DNA from: Neobacillus niacini NBRC 15566
Lineage (GTDB): Bacteria > Bacillota > Bacilli > Bacillales > Cytobacillaceae
Length of the DNA: 64,000 nucleotides
NCBI RefSeq assembly: GCF_001591505.1
Contig: NZ_BCVA01000009.1
Location: 62,001-126,000 of the forward strand
Direction of reading: 5' to 3'
Part shown: positions 25,974 to 35,346 of the stretch, piece after piece
Layout: the number at the start of each line of letters is the position of its first letter
Position numbering within the stretch: position 1 is the stretch's first letter
Made by a program: the position numbers and the translations under genes
Notes under the pieces: generated by a model
Database searches by the model: none
The model's input: the letters and a program-made list of their open reading frames with translations, nothing else
Told to the model about the DNA's origin: nothing

Positions 25974-26954
25974 GTGCAAATCGATTTAATTAAAGGTCAT
26001 GGTTCAGGAAATGATTTTCTCTTAATTGATGAAATAACGAATGCTTATTCCTTTTCGGAAGGTGAAAGGGCTAAGCTTGCTACATTATTATGTGACCGAG
26101 ATTCCGATTTAGGAGCGGATGGTATTCTTTTCATCATGAACAGCGACCAAGCTGATGGAAAAATGCGGGTTTTTAATTCGGACGGTTCAGAGGCTTCCAT
26201 GTGTGGTAACGGTTTGCGGTTAGTCGCCCGATATGTTTGTGAAATGAAAGGACTAAATGAAGCCACGATTGAAACCATGAAGGCGAATTTAAAGGTTAGT
26301 GAACAAAAGGATATTTATCCGGATGTGATAACCTACCAAGTAGAGATTTCGCCGGTTTCATTCTTATTGGAAGATTTACCTTTGAAATTAAATCAAGCCA
26401 ATTTACTAAATGAAAAAATCTCAGAGCTTTCACAGGAGTTAACATTTACTGCGCTGGCGGTCCCCAATCCGCACTTAATTTCAATCGTAAATACAGAACA
26501 ATTGCAATCTGGCGTGCAAAAAGTGATAAGCGAGAAGGTTAACAACCCAAATGAGTTATTTCCGGATGGCGTAAACGTAAGCTTTGTTAAAAATTTGGCA
26601 GAGGGAAGTATTTATGTAAACACCTATGAACGGGGAGTGGGTTTCACAAATGCTTGTGGAACGGCCATGTCGGCCTCTTCATTGGTAACATGCCTGCAAG
26701 AACTGAATAACGTGGAAGAAATAGTTAATGTTTACAATAATGGTGGTAGAGTGCAATGTGTCGTTCATGAAGACGATGAAAACTACAGCATTGATCTGAT
26801 TGGTAATGCAACGTACATGTACCAAGCATATGTGGATGTGGACCTAGAAAGCGAAACCTTTTCTGTAAGTTCGAAAGAGGAATTTACCGAGCAGTCAACA
26901 TACGAAAAGTTGCAAGCAGACGCACAAGACTTTCTTAAGAAAGCTGGTTTGTAA
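25974..26954 (+). CDS. dapF: diaminopimelate epimerase
   Basis: 326 residues. It converts LL- to meso-diaminopimelate for lysine and cell-wall synthesis. Both catalytic cysteines are present: MCGNGLR (about 80) and NACGTAMSA (about 225, where GTA replaces the more usual GTG). It starts with GTG behind GGAGG. It is about 40 residues longer than most DapF because of a C-terminal acidic tail. It stands alone here, away from other dap genes. Confidence 0.93.
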   Translation: MQIDLIKGHGSGNDFLLIDEITNAYSFSEGERAKLATLLCDRDSDLGADGILFIMNSDQADGKMRVFNSDGSEASMCGNGLRLVARYVCEMKGLNEATIETMKANLKVSEQKDIYPDVITYQVEISPVSFLLEDLPLKLNQANLLNEKISELSQELTFTALAVPNPHLISIVNTEQLQSGVQKVISEKVNNPNELFPDGVNVSFVKNLAEGSIYVNTYERGVGFTNACGTAMSASSLVTCLQELNNVEEIVNVYNNGGRVQCVVHEDDENYSIDLIGNATYMYQAYVDVDLESETFSVSSKEEFTEQSTYEKLQADAQDFLKKAGL

Positions 26955-26973
26955 TAACTAAATAAGTTTATGT

Positions 26974-26999
26974 AGGTCACATAGGGTTCTATGTGACCT
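26974..26999. terminator. bidirectional terminator overlapping the ligD 3' end
   Basis: AGGTCACATAG-N4-CTATGTGACCT is a perfect 11-bp stem. The right half contains the ligD stop codon and last two codons, so it serves both convergent genes. Confidence 0.8.
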
Positions 27000-28827
27000 T
27001 GTTTGCTTTCAACACTTCGAGCACGGGTCCAAAAGGCTGAATCGTTTTTGTTTGAAAATAATTCTTAAATGGATCACCTTGTTTTCTAATTCGTTGTAAT
27101 GCATTTTCCATGTTAAAGTCCACAGGATTTAGGGTATCATCCACTTCGTCCCAATATAGTGGTGTGGCTACACCGGCATGCTCATTCCCTCTCATGGAAT
27201 AGGGTGCTACAATTGTTTTTCCTTCACTATGCTGGACATAGTCAACGTAAAGTCTATTTCCACGATTTTTTTTCATTCGTTCCGTTGTAAACGAATCTGG
27301 ATCCTTCGAAATCAAATAGTCCGCTATAAAGCTTGTGAATAAACGTGTATCTTCAAAGGAAAATACGTCCTCAGGCAAAGGCAGATAAATTTGTAATCCT
27401 TTATTTCCAGATGTTTTTATAAATCCAATTAGATTTAATTGATCAAGAATCTCTTTAATGAACAATGCAGCTTTTACCGCTAAGTGAAATTCTTCCTTTG
27501 AGGGAGGATCTAAATCAAAGACAATTTCACTCGCTCCCTTACTGTTAATTTTTTGAAATGGTATATGGTATTCAATCGCAAGCTGATTACCGAGCCAGAT
27601 GAGTGTTTTTAGATTGTTACAAACGATATAATCAATTCCTTCTGATATATGTGTATGAACAAAATCGGGTGCATAGTCTGGACAATTTTTTTGATAAAAA
27701 GGTTCACCGAACATTCCGTGCGGATAGCGAATCACTGTTAGGACTCGATCTTCTAAAAAAGGCAGCATATATGGTGATACTTCCCTTAGATACAGTATGA
27801 AATCTACCTTTTGAATGTCATGGTTTTTCCAAAGAGGCTTATCAGGGTGGGTAATATCCAAATCTTCCGGTAAATTTTTTTGCTTAAAGATAAATTGTTC
27901 ATATGTACATTCATTAGGCTTTAAATCAAAACGGAAGCGATGAAAATGAGGTTCACGCAGCTGATTTTCGTAAAGCTCTAAGTATTTCACCTCTAAGCAA
28001 ATAGCAGGCTCGACATAGATAAACTTGGTGTCTTCACTCACCATATTCTGTTTAATCGTACTTTGAAGAGCTTGCTTCTCGTCTGGTTTAAAGCCAAATA
28101 GTACTTGACCAATTCCCTGAATACTTCCTTCCTTGTATACTCCAACATAAAAGTACCCATTTGTCTTTTCAAATGCTGTAATAAAGCAGGATACATATTT
28201 CCAGTTTTTATATTTTAACCAATGTAAGGATCTCTTTCCTTCTTCCCATTGACTGTTTTTTTGTTTTGCAATAATCCCTTCACCATCATGGAGAACAACG
28301 TTTTCCCATAATTTTGAAAAGTCCTTATGGGCTTTAACTAGCTGCAGTAAGTTATGATTATAGGGGTCTGCTTCTAGTGGGAAATCGAGCTGTTTAAAAA
28401 GCTCGATCAGTCTCTCCTTTCGTTCTTTAAATTTTTTTGAATGAAGAGGTTTGCCAGCTAATACTAGGATATCAAAGACCATTAAACGACAAGGAACCTT
28501 TTCTGCTTGTTCAACAATTTTCTTTGAAGCCTTTAATCTTCCACGGACTTGGATCGCAGAGAAATTGGCCTTATATGGATTTTCAAGTAGAACAAGCTCT
28601 CCATCAAGTCGAAGCGGCAGAAGAGGTTGAAAGAATTCCTCTAGCGGCTCAAGAAATTCCTTTATCTCTGGGAATTGTGGCAGCAAGGGCTTGTCATTCC
28701 TACTGGTTAAGGTAATCCCATTTTTATCCCAATTCAAAATCGCTCGAAATCCATCATACTTAACCTCGTACAGCCAATCAGGTTGAACGCTTAGGTCGAA
28801 TGTTAGTGTTGGCAGCATCGGTTTCAT
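26989..28827 (-). CDS. ligD: ATP-dependent DNA ligase D (ligase-polymerase), NHEJ
   Basis: 612 residues in the Bacillus arrangement. The N-terminal ATP-dependent ligase domain (about 1-310) has the adenylation lysine K23 in EVKYDGFRAI. The C-terminal primase-like polymerase domain (about 325-600) carries FDLDPP with metal-binding aspartates. There is no phosphoesterase domain, as in B. subtilis LigD. With Ku it repairs double-strand breaks, mainly in germinating spores. It is divergent from ku with 131 bp between, so the two share a promoter region. Confidence 0.95.
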   Translation of the reverse strand: MKPMLPTLTFDLSVQPDWLYEVKYDGFRAILNWDKNGITLTSRNDKPLLPQFPEIKEFLEPLEEFFQPLLPLRLDGELVLLENPYKANFSAIQVRGRLKASKKIVEQAEKVPCRLMVFDILVLAGKPLHSKKFKERKERLIELFKQLDFPLEADPYNHNLLQLVKAHKDFSKLWENVVLHDGEGIIAKQKNSQWEEGKRSLHWLKYKNWKYVSCFITAFEKTNGYFYVGVYKEGSIQGIGQVLFGFKPDEKQALQSTIKQNMVSEDTKFIYVEPAICLEVKYLELYENQLREPHFHRFRFDLKPNECTYEQFIFKQKNLPEDLDITHPDKPLWKNHDIQKVDFILYLREVSPYMLPFLEDRVLTVIRYPHGMFGEPFYQKNCPDYAPDFVHTHISEGIDYIVCNNLKTLIWLGNQLAIEYHIPFQKINSKGASEIVFDLDPPSKEEFHLAVKAALFIKEILDQLNLIGFIKTSGNKGLQIYLPLPEDVFSFEDTRLFTSFIADYLISKDPDSFTTERMKKNRGNRLYVDYVQHSEGKTIVAPYSMRGNEHAGVATPLYWDEVDDTLNPVDFNMENALQRIRKQGDPFKNYFQTKTIQPFGPVLEVLKANKVT

Positions 28828-28958
28828 TGATTAATTTCCTCTCTTTTTCCTTTATTTTGTTTCAAACCAACAGGTTTCATCCTTTACCAAATGTTTTTAG
28901 GAATTTCTCTTAAAGCAAAAAACCACAATAATAATAAAAAGAATGGAGATTTGCACTT

Positions 28959-29879
28959 ATGCATACGATGTGGAAAGGCAGCATTAGTTTTGGGCTTGTA
29001 AATATCCCAATCAAGCTTCATACAGCCACTGAGGATAAAGACATTAAACTTCGAACGTTGCATGATAAATGCCATGCACCGATTAAATATGAAAAAATTT
29101 GCACTGTATGTGAACAGGAAGTAAAACCAGAGGAAATTGTGAAAGCATACGAATATACAAAAGGGAAATTTGTGGTTCTGGATCAAGAAGACCTTGAAAA
29201 GCTTCGGAAGGAAAATGAAGAAAAGGCAGTAGAAATTATTGATTTTGTCAAAATGGAAGAAATAGATCCTATTTATTTTGACCGAAGTTATTATATGTCC
29301 CCTAATGAAGGCGGTGGGAAAGCATATTCCTTGCTTCGAAAAGCACTTCAGGAATCCCACAAGGTAGGTATAGCAAAAATTATTATTCGCTCTAAAGAAC
29401 AAATGGCAGTCATTCGTGTGTATGATAATACATTGGTCATGGAGACGATTCATTTTCCAGACGAAGTCCGCCGTTCGGGAGACGTTCCAAATGTCCCGGC
29501 AGATGATAAGGTTACTGATAAAGAATTAGCTACTGCGATTATGTTAATTGATCAATTAACTACTGAATTTGAACCTGAAAAATACACCGATGAATACAGG
29601 TCAGCATTATTAGAGTTAATTGAATTAAAACGTACAGGACAAGAAACCGTCACCCCGACAGCTAAAGAGACACCTTCTAACGTTACCGATTTAATGGCAG
29701 CACTGCAGGCTTCGATTGATAGGACCAAGCCTAGAAGCGAAGGTGCTGGAAGAAAAGAACCTGCAATAAAAAAGGAAACAGCTATAAATAAAGAAAGTGC
29801 AGCGAAGAAGGAAACAGTTGTCAAAAAGCCTGCAGCCCCTAGGAAAAAAGCAGCACCAAAGGTAAAAAAAGAAGCATAA
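28959..29879 (+). CDS. ku: Ku protein, NHEJ DNA-end binding
   Basis: 306 residues. The Ku core covers about 1-235 (MWKGSISFGLVNIP at the start, a CxxC pair near residues 48-51), followed by a long Lys/Ala-rich tail (AAKKETVVKKPAAPRKKAAPKVKK). Such tails bind DNA and recruit LigD. The start is behind GGAG. It is divergent from ligD; the pair is the full two-component bacterial NHEJ system. Confidence 0.95.
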   Translation: MHTMWKGSISFGLVNIPIKLHTATEDKDIKLRTLHDKCHAPIKYEKICTVCEQEVKPEEIVKAYEYTKGKFVVLDQEDLEKLRKENEEKAVEIIDFVKMEEIDPIYFDRSYYMSPNEGGGKAYSLLRKALQESHKVGIAKIIIRSKEQMAVIRVYDNTLVMETIHFPDEVRRSGDVPNVPADDKVTDKELATAIMLIDQLTTEFEPEKYTDEYRSALLELIELKRTGQETVTPTAKETPSNVTDLMAALQASIDRTKPRSEGAGRKEPAIKKETAINKESAAKKETVVKKPAAPRKKAAPKVKKEA

Positions 29880-29881
29880 TC

Positions 29882-29916
29882 AAAAAAACCGATTCGACGA
29901 CCTCGAGTCGGTTTTT
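29882..29916 (+). terminator. terminator after ku
   Basis: AAAAAACCGAtTCGA-N5-TCGAgTCGGTTTTTT. Confidence 0.85.
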
Positions 29917-30012
29917 TGCGACTTTTTGTCTTATAAATGATGGTATTTTGAATCCGGGCTCTTACATATGATGATGAAAGGACGCAAAAATGAAGATGTG
30001 CGGGGGAGTGCA

Positions 30013-30975
30013 ATGGCTTATAATGTGCTTTTGTTTGCTGATCCTGGGATTGATGATTCTTTTGCAATTATGTACGCTTTATTAAATCCACATATAAATC
30101 TGGTCGGCATTGTTAGTGGATATGGGAATACAAAAAAAGAACAATCCGTTAAAAATTCTGCTTATTTAGTTGAATTAGGCGGCAGGGAGGATATTCCGAT
30201 TATTGCTGGTGCAGCTGGTCCTTTATCTGGGGAACCTGTTCAGTATTATCCGGAAATACATGGACCAGAAGGACTAGGGCCAATAAGACCTCCTGATTCT
30301 TTTCAAAATATAAAAGTTCATGATTATAACAAAATCCTTGAAATCGTTAATCAATATAAGGGAAATTTAATCATTGTCAATGTAGGAAGATTAACAGAGT
30401 TAGCTCTCATGTTTATCTTATATGGTGACAATGCTTTAAAGGATATAACGGAATTTTATATTATGGGCGGTGCATTCCTAGTTCCGGGAAATATAACAGC
30501 AGAAGCGGAAGCCAATTTCTATTCAGATTCTATTGCAGCAAGAATCGTTATGGAAAAGGCTCATAATGTTCATCTATATCCATTGAATATCACCAATAGA
30601 GCGATCATAACGCCTGAGATGGTCGAAATACTTGCAGAAAACAGTCCAACATCTTTTCGCCCATTGCTAAAACCGACATTTGATTATTATTTTAAAGCCT
30701 ACCAAAAAAACGTTCCGGGAATAAAAGGTGCTCCTATTCACGATGTTGTCCCCTTAATGGCAATAACCAATCCTGAAATTTTTAAATATATACCCCGAAG
30801 AGTGAAGGTAGAGGAATTTGGAAATGCCAAAGGAAAGAGTATTGCTGATTTTCGTCCAAAACCGGATCCTGAGCCCTTGGAAACTTTAGATTACATCGGT
30901 ATGGAAGCTGACATCCCAAAGTTCGTTGAAAACTTTATGGAGATCTTTTTAAAGGGGGATTATGAAAAAAAATAA
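30013..30975 (+). CDS. nucleoside hydrolase (IunH family)
   Basis: 320 residues. It cleaves the N-glycosidic bond of (deoxy)ribonucleosides. The calcium-binding motif reads ADPGIDDS, a variant of DTDPGxDD, with more ligands near MGGAF and in HDVVP. The ATG at 30013 has GGGGGAG before it; 15 upstream codons are unlikely to be used. The N-terminus lacks the first Asp of the DTDPG motif (Ala instead), so substrate range may differ. It is a single gene. Confidence 0.87.
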   Translation: MAYNVLLFADPGIDDSFAIMYALLNPHINLVGIVSGYGNTKKEQSVKNSAYLVELGGREDIPIIAGAAGPLSGEPVQYYPEIHGPEGLGPIRPPDSFQNIKVHDYNKILEIVNQYKGNLIIVNVGRLTELALMFILYGDNALKDITEFYIMGGAFLVPGNITAEAEANFYSDSIAARIVMEKAHNVHLYPLNITNRAIITPEMVEILAENSPTSFRPLLKPTFDYYFKAYQKNVPGIKGAPIHDVVPLMAITNPEIFKYIPRRVKVEEFGNAKGKSIADFRPKPDPEPLETLDYIGMEADIPKFVENFMEIFLKGDYEKK

Positions 30976-31106
30976 ATATCCCTGTTATTTTTTATAGTTA
31001 GTAGCTTAGTAGTATGCTATACTGTAAATTTAATTGACTTTTAGAGTAATAAAGAGTATGATTAAGGTACGCTTTTAAGTTCGTGTAAATATTTTTTGGT
31101 TTAAGT

Positions 31107-31165
31107 AGTCGTAACTGCACGATGTGTGGGTGATGTCTATTACCTGGTGCATTACGACTTTTTGA
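31107..31165 (+). promoter_or_regulatory. structured 5' leader of the cold-shock gene (long hairpin with T tail)
   Basis: AGTCGTAACTGCAC and GTGCATTACGACT pair across a region that itself contains GGTGAT / ATTACC. The hairpin is about 54 bases and ends in TTTTT. It lies in the roughly 200-base region before the CspA-family gene, where cold-shock mRNAs carry temperature-responsive leaders. It could be a terminator-type switch or a thermosensor. Confidence 0.6.
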
Positions 31166-31217
31166 TTTATTAAATGGTTATGTGCTAAAAGTGAACAAAA
31201 TTTTGGGGGTTCTATTC

Positions 31218-31418
31218 ATGAATAACGGTAAAGTAAAATGGTTTAATGCAGAAAAGGGATTTGGATTTATTGAAGCTGATGGCGGTCAAGACGTATTCGT
31301 ACACTTCTCTGCTATCCAATCAGAGGGTTTCAAAAGTTTAGAAGAAGGTCAATCAGTATCTTTTGAAATCGTTGAAGGTGCTCGTGGACCACAAGCTGCT
31401 AACGTAGTTAAAGCTTAA
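31218..31418 (+). CDS. CspA family cold-shock protein
   Basis: 66 residues with both RNA-binding motifs, KGFGFIE (RNP1) and DVFVHFSAI (RNP2). It acts as an RNA chaperone in the cytoplasm. The ATG at 31218 follows GGGGGTTC. A long structured leader precedes it and a strong terminator follows at 31431. A YdjO-like gene lies just downstream. Confidence 0.95.
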   Translation: MNNGKVKWFNAEKGFGFIEADGGQDVFVHFSAIQSEGFKSLEEGQSVSFEIVEGARGPQAANVVKA

Positions 31419-31430
31419 TTCATGAAAAAT

Positions 31431-31468
31431 AAAAAGGTGGTGCAATGATAAGGCATCACCTTTTTATC
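31431..31468 (+). terminator. terminator after the cold-shock gene
   Basis: AAAAAGGTGgTGC and GCAtCACCTTTTT form a long stem followed by ATCTTT. Confidence 0.8.
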
Positions 31469-31537
31469 TTTATAAAAGATGTTAAACTTAAATCAAAGTG
31501 TCCAACAGTCTTGCAAAAAGTACAAGGGGTGATCATT

Positions 31538-31741
31538 TTGGCGTTTGGTAGAAGAAATGATGAAGAAGTAAAGCTTGAAGAAACTAAAATTTGGGAATGT
31601 AATTCAGATAACTGTAAATGCTGGATTCGTGACAATTTTAAGAGCACTGAAGTGCCCCTCTGTCCAATATGCAAAAGTGAAATGAGCCTTTCCACGAAAG
31701 AATTACAGGTCATTCATAATCATAGTAAAAACTTTATGTAA
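31538..31741 (+). CDS. YdjO-like cold-inducible zinc-finger protein
   Basis: 67 residues beginning AFGRRNDEEVKLEETKIWEC, with the cysteines CNSDNCKCW and CPIC, probably one zinc site. I place the start at the TTG at 31538, just after AAGGGGTGAT; the frame from 31445 runs through a terminator. A relative with a similar layout lies at 62269. It follows a CspA gene; function unknown. Confidence 0.78.
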   Translation: MAFGRRNDEEVKLEETKIWECNSDNCKCWIRDNFKSTEVPLCPICKSEMSLSTKELQVIHNHSKNFM

Positions 31742-31752
31742 TAACATAAGAT

Positions 31753-31779
31753 GAAGCAGGGGATATTCCTCTGCTTTTC
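31753..31779. terminator. bidirectional terminator
   Basis: AAGCAGgGGA / TCCtCTGCTT with a TTCTT tail lies between convergent genes. Confidence 0.65.
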
Positions 31780-32064
31780 TTATGAATCAATGTTTTCCTT
31801 ACAATAATCAAATACTGCTAATTCCTCGTCTTCTTCAAGAGCAAAGTCTAAGACTTTTTCTGTGCCTCTTTCATAGAGGTGATAGTGCGAAATTCTTGGT
31901 CCCTTTTCATCTGCTACAAACAGGACCTTAATTCCAACGCCTTTTTCAGAGTATAGTTCATCCTCTTCCTCTACTTCTATTTCAAGAAAAAATTCATAGC
32001 GGTCTCCGCTTAATAATCCAAATGGATCGACAAGTTTTTCAACTGTATGACCAGTTATATTCAA
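31780..32064 (-). CDS. DUF6509 family protein
   Basis: About 94 residues, starting NITGHTVEKLVDPFGLLSGDRYEFFL, which is the family signature. It is soluble and strongly acidic. I choose the TTG at 32062-32064, six bases after AAAGGATGA; the ATG nine bases upstream is part of that site. Function unknown. Confidence 0.78.
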   Translation of the reverse strand: MNITGHTVEKLVDPFGLLSGDRYEFFLEIEVEEEDELYSEKGVGIKVLFVADEKGPRISHYHLYERGTEKVLDFALEEDEELAVFDYCKENIDS

Positions 32065-32188
32065 TGAGATCATCCTTTGCAAAATAGTTTCTTTTTTATT
32101 ATATACATATTTCGAGATTAACTAGAAACAAATGACACCATTCGACCTCAAATTGTTATCAAAATATGGATAAATATTATGAAATAAC

Positions 32189-32204
32189 TGTGAACGATGT
32201 CAAA
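32189..32204 (+). promoter_or_regulatory. Fnr/Crp-type box upstream of the molybdo-enzyme operon
   Basis: TGTGA-N6-TCAAA matches the Bacillus Fnr consensus TGTGA-N6-TCACA with one mismatch. A TAAAAT -10-like box lies about 40 bp downstream (32232). An fnr gene is in this window. Confidence 0.55.
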
Positions 32205-32330
32205 TTTAAGATTTATTTAATAAGTATCAAGTAAAATTGAGTTATTAGGAGTACGAGTAAGTTAGAGGTGAAAACTGCACTTTACTTTTGTGAAGAATTT
32301 CACATAATGAGAATAAGGAGGCAATTATCC

Positions 32331-34724
32331 ATGTCAAAAGACAGTCCTGTAAAGAGTTTATTGGCTAATAGAATGCAGCGTAGAACTTTTTTAAAATGGT
32401 CAGGGGCAATTGGAGTCCCAGTTATTGCTGGTGGTGTAGGGACTAAATTATTAATCGACAAGCAAAAGGAAGAAAATGTTGCAAGTGCCAGCGATTGGGA
32501 TAAGGTCGTATCAACTTGCAGTATCAATAATTGTGGAGGCCGCTGTGTTATTAAGGCATATGTAAAAGACGGTGTAGTGGTTCGCGTAGCAACCGACACC
32601 CAGGAAAGCGGTGATCCCAGCATTCCTCCTCTTAGGGCATGTGTCCGTGGGCGAAATTATCGTAATTTACTTTATCATCCTGACCGCCTGAAGTATCCGA
32701 TGAGACGGATAGGAAAGCGAGGCGAAGGTAAGTTTGAAAGAATATCATGGGATGAAGCGATTAATACAATTGCCTCTGAGATTAAACGAATTGGTGATAC
32801 ATATGGTCCGGAATCCAGATATGTCAATTACGCTTCTGGACAAAGCTGGGGGCTTCACGGCGGCAGGAATAGTTCGAGAAAGGTATTAGCATTAACTGGC
32901 GGATATTTAAATTACCGGAATGACTATAGTTCCGGGGCAGGAAATGTGGCAACGCCATTTACCTATGGAACGAACAATTCAGGCAGCAGCTTTGATTCCT
33001 TATTACATTCTAAGTACATCATCCTATGGGGGCAAAATCCGTCAGAAATGATTTTCTCGACTCCATATCGTGATTATTTAATGCAGGCTAGAAAAAACGG
33101 AGCAAAAATTATTCTCATTGACCCTCGATATACGGATACCGCGATTGCATTTGCTGATGAGTGGATTCCAATTAAACCAACAACTGATAACGCGATGATG
33201 GACGCAATGGGCTATGTCCTTGTAACAGAGAAATTACATGATCAGGCATTCCTTGATAAATATTGTGTAGGCTTTGATGGTGACCATATGCCTGAAGGTA
33301 TTGCAAGGGAAGAGTCAGTGAAGAGTTATTTATTAGGCGAAAAAGACGGAGTAGCAAAAACACCGGAATGGGCCGAAAAAATATGCGGAGTGCCTGCTGG
33401 GAAAATTCGTGAAATTGCGAGAAACTATGCGACGATAAAGCCTGCAGCACTAATTCAAGGGTGGGCTGCACAAAGGCAGGCGTATGGTGAACAATTTATG
33501 CGCGGAGGTGCACAGCTGGCTTGTTTGACAGGAAATGTTGGTAAACTTGGAGGCTGGGCAGCTGGAACGGGTTACTGGAGTCGGGCAGATATTGTTTATC
33601 CATTTAAGGTAGAAAATCCGGTGAAGGCATCTATTCCTTGTTTTCTTTGGACAAAGGCCGTAGAACAAGGCACAGAGATGACCGCAGCAGATGGGCTTCA
33701 AGGAACTGATAAATTAACTGCTAATATTAAAATGATTTTTAATATGGCAGGGAATATGTTGGTAAACCAGCATGCTGATATTAATAAAACAACAAGCCTA
33801 TTAGAGGATGAAAACAAAGTAGAATTTATCTGTGTCAGTGATCTTTTTATGACCCCGAGTGCTAAATATGCAGATATTCTTCTACCAGGAACAACCTTTT
33901 TTGAAAGGTACGATATAGGTGTGCCTTGGTGTTTTGGAGATTACGTTGTTTTTGGAGATAAAACGATCGATCCACTCTATGAATGTCGGAATGAATATGA
34001 TGTATTTGCAGAAGTGGCAGATAAATTAGGGGTTAAGGAACAATTTACTGAAGGCAGGACGATACTCGATCTGGTAAAAGAAAGTGTTAAACGAACACGT
34101 GAGGAGCTGGATCCAAACTTCCCTACATTTGAAGAATTCAGGGAAAAAGGTGTTCATCATTTTAAATTTGATGAACCGCTCGTTGGTTTCAAGGCACAAA
34201 TTGATGATTTAGAAAACAATCCTTTTGAAACACCTTCTGGAAAAATTGAATTATTTTCTAAAACCCTTTGGGATATGAACCAGCAAGAAGAAATACCTGC
34301 TATTGCTAAATATATATCTTCATGGGAAGGACCGGAAGATCCATTAATAGAAAAGTATCCATTACAGCTCATAAGTTGGCATTATAAGCGGAGATGTCAT
34401 TCCACTTATGATAATATGCCATGGCTTGAGGAAGCAGCTAAGCAGGAAATGTGGCTGAATCCTAATGACGCCCAGAAGCGTGGAATAAAGGATGGAGATA
34501 GAGTTCAAGTTTTTAATGAGCGGGGAAGTTTGTATATTGATGTAAAGGTAACAACTCGTATAACTCCTGGAGTGGCTGGTATTCCACAAGGTGCATGGTA
34601 TACACCTGACAAAACAGGCATAGACCAAAGGGGATCCATAAATGTGTTAACATCACAACGACCAACTCCTCTTGCGAAATCAAATCCACAATTAACAAAC
34701 CTTGTTGAAGTGAAAAAAGCATAA
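32331..34724 (+). CDS. molybdopterin oxidoreductase, DMSO reductase family A subunit, Tat-exported
   Basis: About 797 residues. The Tat signal is RRTFLKWSG (about 17-25). The N-terminal [4Fe-4S] motif is CSINNCGGRC with a distal Cys in LRACVRG. Molybdopterin domains and a C-terminal dinucleotide-binding domain (from about 660) follow. The ATG at 32331 follows AAGGAGG. It resembles DmsA/YnfE, so the substrate may be DMSO, an N- or S-oxide, or selenate; this cannot be decided. It is encoded with two Fe-S proteins but no NrfD/DmsC membrane anchor. An Fnr-like box lies upstream. Confidence 0.9.
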   Translation: MSKDSPVKSLLANRMQRRTFLKWSGAIGVPVIAGGVGTKLLIDKQKEENVASASDWDKVVSTCSINNCGGRCVIKAYVKDGVVVRVATDTQESGDPSIPPLRACVRGRNYRNLLYHPDRLKYPMRRIGKRGEGKFERISWDEAINTIASEIKRIGDTYGPESRYVNYASGQSWGLHGGRNSSRKVLALTGGYLNYRNDYSSGAGNVATPFTYGTNNSGSSFDSLLHSKYIILWGQNPSEMIFSTPYRDYLMQARKNGAKIILIDPRYTDTAIAFADEWIPIKPTTDNAMMDAMGYVLVTEKLHDQAFLDKYCVGFDGDHMPEGIAREESVKSYLLGEKDGVAKTPEWAEKICGVPAGKIREIARNYATIKPAALIQGWAAQRQAYGEQFMRGGAQLACLTGNVGKLGGWAAGTGYWSRADIVYPFKVENPVKASIPCFLWTKAVEQGTEMTAADGLQGTDKLTANIKMIFNMAGNMLVNQHADINKTTSLLEDENKVEFICVSDLFMTPSAKYADILLPGTTFFERYDIGVPWCFGDYVVFGDKTIDPLYECRNEYDVFAEVADKLGVKEQFTEGRTILDLVKESVKRTREELDPNFPTFEEFREKGVHHFKFDEPLVGFKAQIDDLENNPFETPSGKIELFSKTLWDMNQQEEIPAIAKYISSWEGPEDPLIEKYPLQLISWHYKRRCHSTYDNMPWLEEAAKQEMWLNPNDAQKRGIKDGDRVQVFNERGSLYIDVKVTTRITPGVAGIPQGAWYTPDKTGIDQRGSINVLTSQRPTPLAKSNPQLTNLVEVKKA

Positions 34725-34736
34725 GGAGTGATTGCT

Positions 34737-35318
34737 TTGGATCAAATAGGATTTTATATCAATCAAAGTATCTGTCAAGGCTGTAAGGCCTGTAGTGTGG
34801 CTTGTAAAGATAAAAACAATATAGAAGTAGGGATTAACTTTCGCCGGGTTTATACGAAAGAAGAAGGTTCTTATATGCAGCAGGCAAATGGAGGTATTGT
34901 CCAAAATGTGAAATCGTATTATTTCTCAATTGCTTGTAACCATTGTGAACAGCCTGCTTGTATACTAAGCTGTCCGACTGGTGCCATTATGAAGAGTGAT
35001 GAGAATGGGGTTGTAACAATAGAACAGGAGATTTGCGCTGGTACTCAATTATGTGTCAAGGCATGTCCTTATGGTGGACCACAATACAACAAAGAAACAT
35101 TTAAATCAAACAAATGTAATTTTTGTATGGACCTTCAGGAAAAAGGGGAAGACCCCGTTTGCGTTGCAACATGTCCATTAGGAGCCATTGAATTTGGACC
35201 GATAAAAGAACTTCGAAAGAAGTATGGAAACATTAGTCAAATAAAAGGAATGCCTAGTCCGGCAATAACGAAACCGAACATTGTCATCACGCCCCATAGG
35301 GATGCAAAATTAGTTTAA
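34737..35318 (+). CDS. 4Fe-4S ferredoxin subunit, DmsB-like
   Basis: 193 residues with four cysteine clusters (CQGCKACSVAC, CNHCEQPACILSC, CAGTQLCVKAC, CNFCMDL...CVATC), so four [4Fe-4S] centres as in DmsB/PhsB. It passes electrons to the molybdo-enzyme. I place the start at the TTG at 34737, eight bases after AAGGAG; a GTG at 34728 overlaps that site. It starts 12 bp after the catalytic subunit, in one operon. Confidence 0.9.
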   Translation: MDQIGFYINQSICQGCKACSVACKDKNNIEVGINFRRVYTKEEGSYMQQANGGIVQNVKSYYFSIACNHCEQPACILSCPTGAIMKSDENGVVTIEQEICAGTQLCVKACPYGGPQYNKETFKSNKCNFCMDLQEKGEDPVCVATCPLGAIEFGPIKELRKKYGNISQIKGMPSPAITKPNIVITPHRDAKLV

Positions 35319-35346
35319 AACCTCATATAAATAAGTTGGTGATTAG

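Noticed and set aside
28884-29453. Long minus-strand ORF over ku
   Set aside because: Antisense shadow of the ku coding frame; Phe/Ile-rich with no family features.
29552-30067. Long minus-strand ORF over the ku tail
   Set aside because: It mirrors the Lys/Ala-rich codons of Ku on the other strand and has no ribosome site.
32300-32623. Minus-strand ORF over the start of the molybdo-enzyme gene
   Set aside because: Antisense shadow without a ribosome site.
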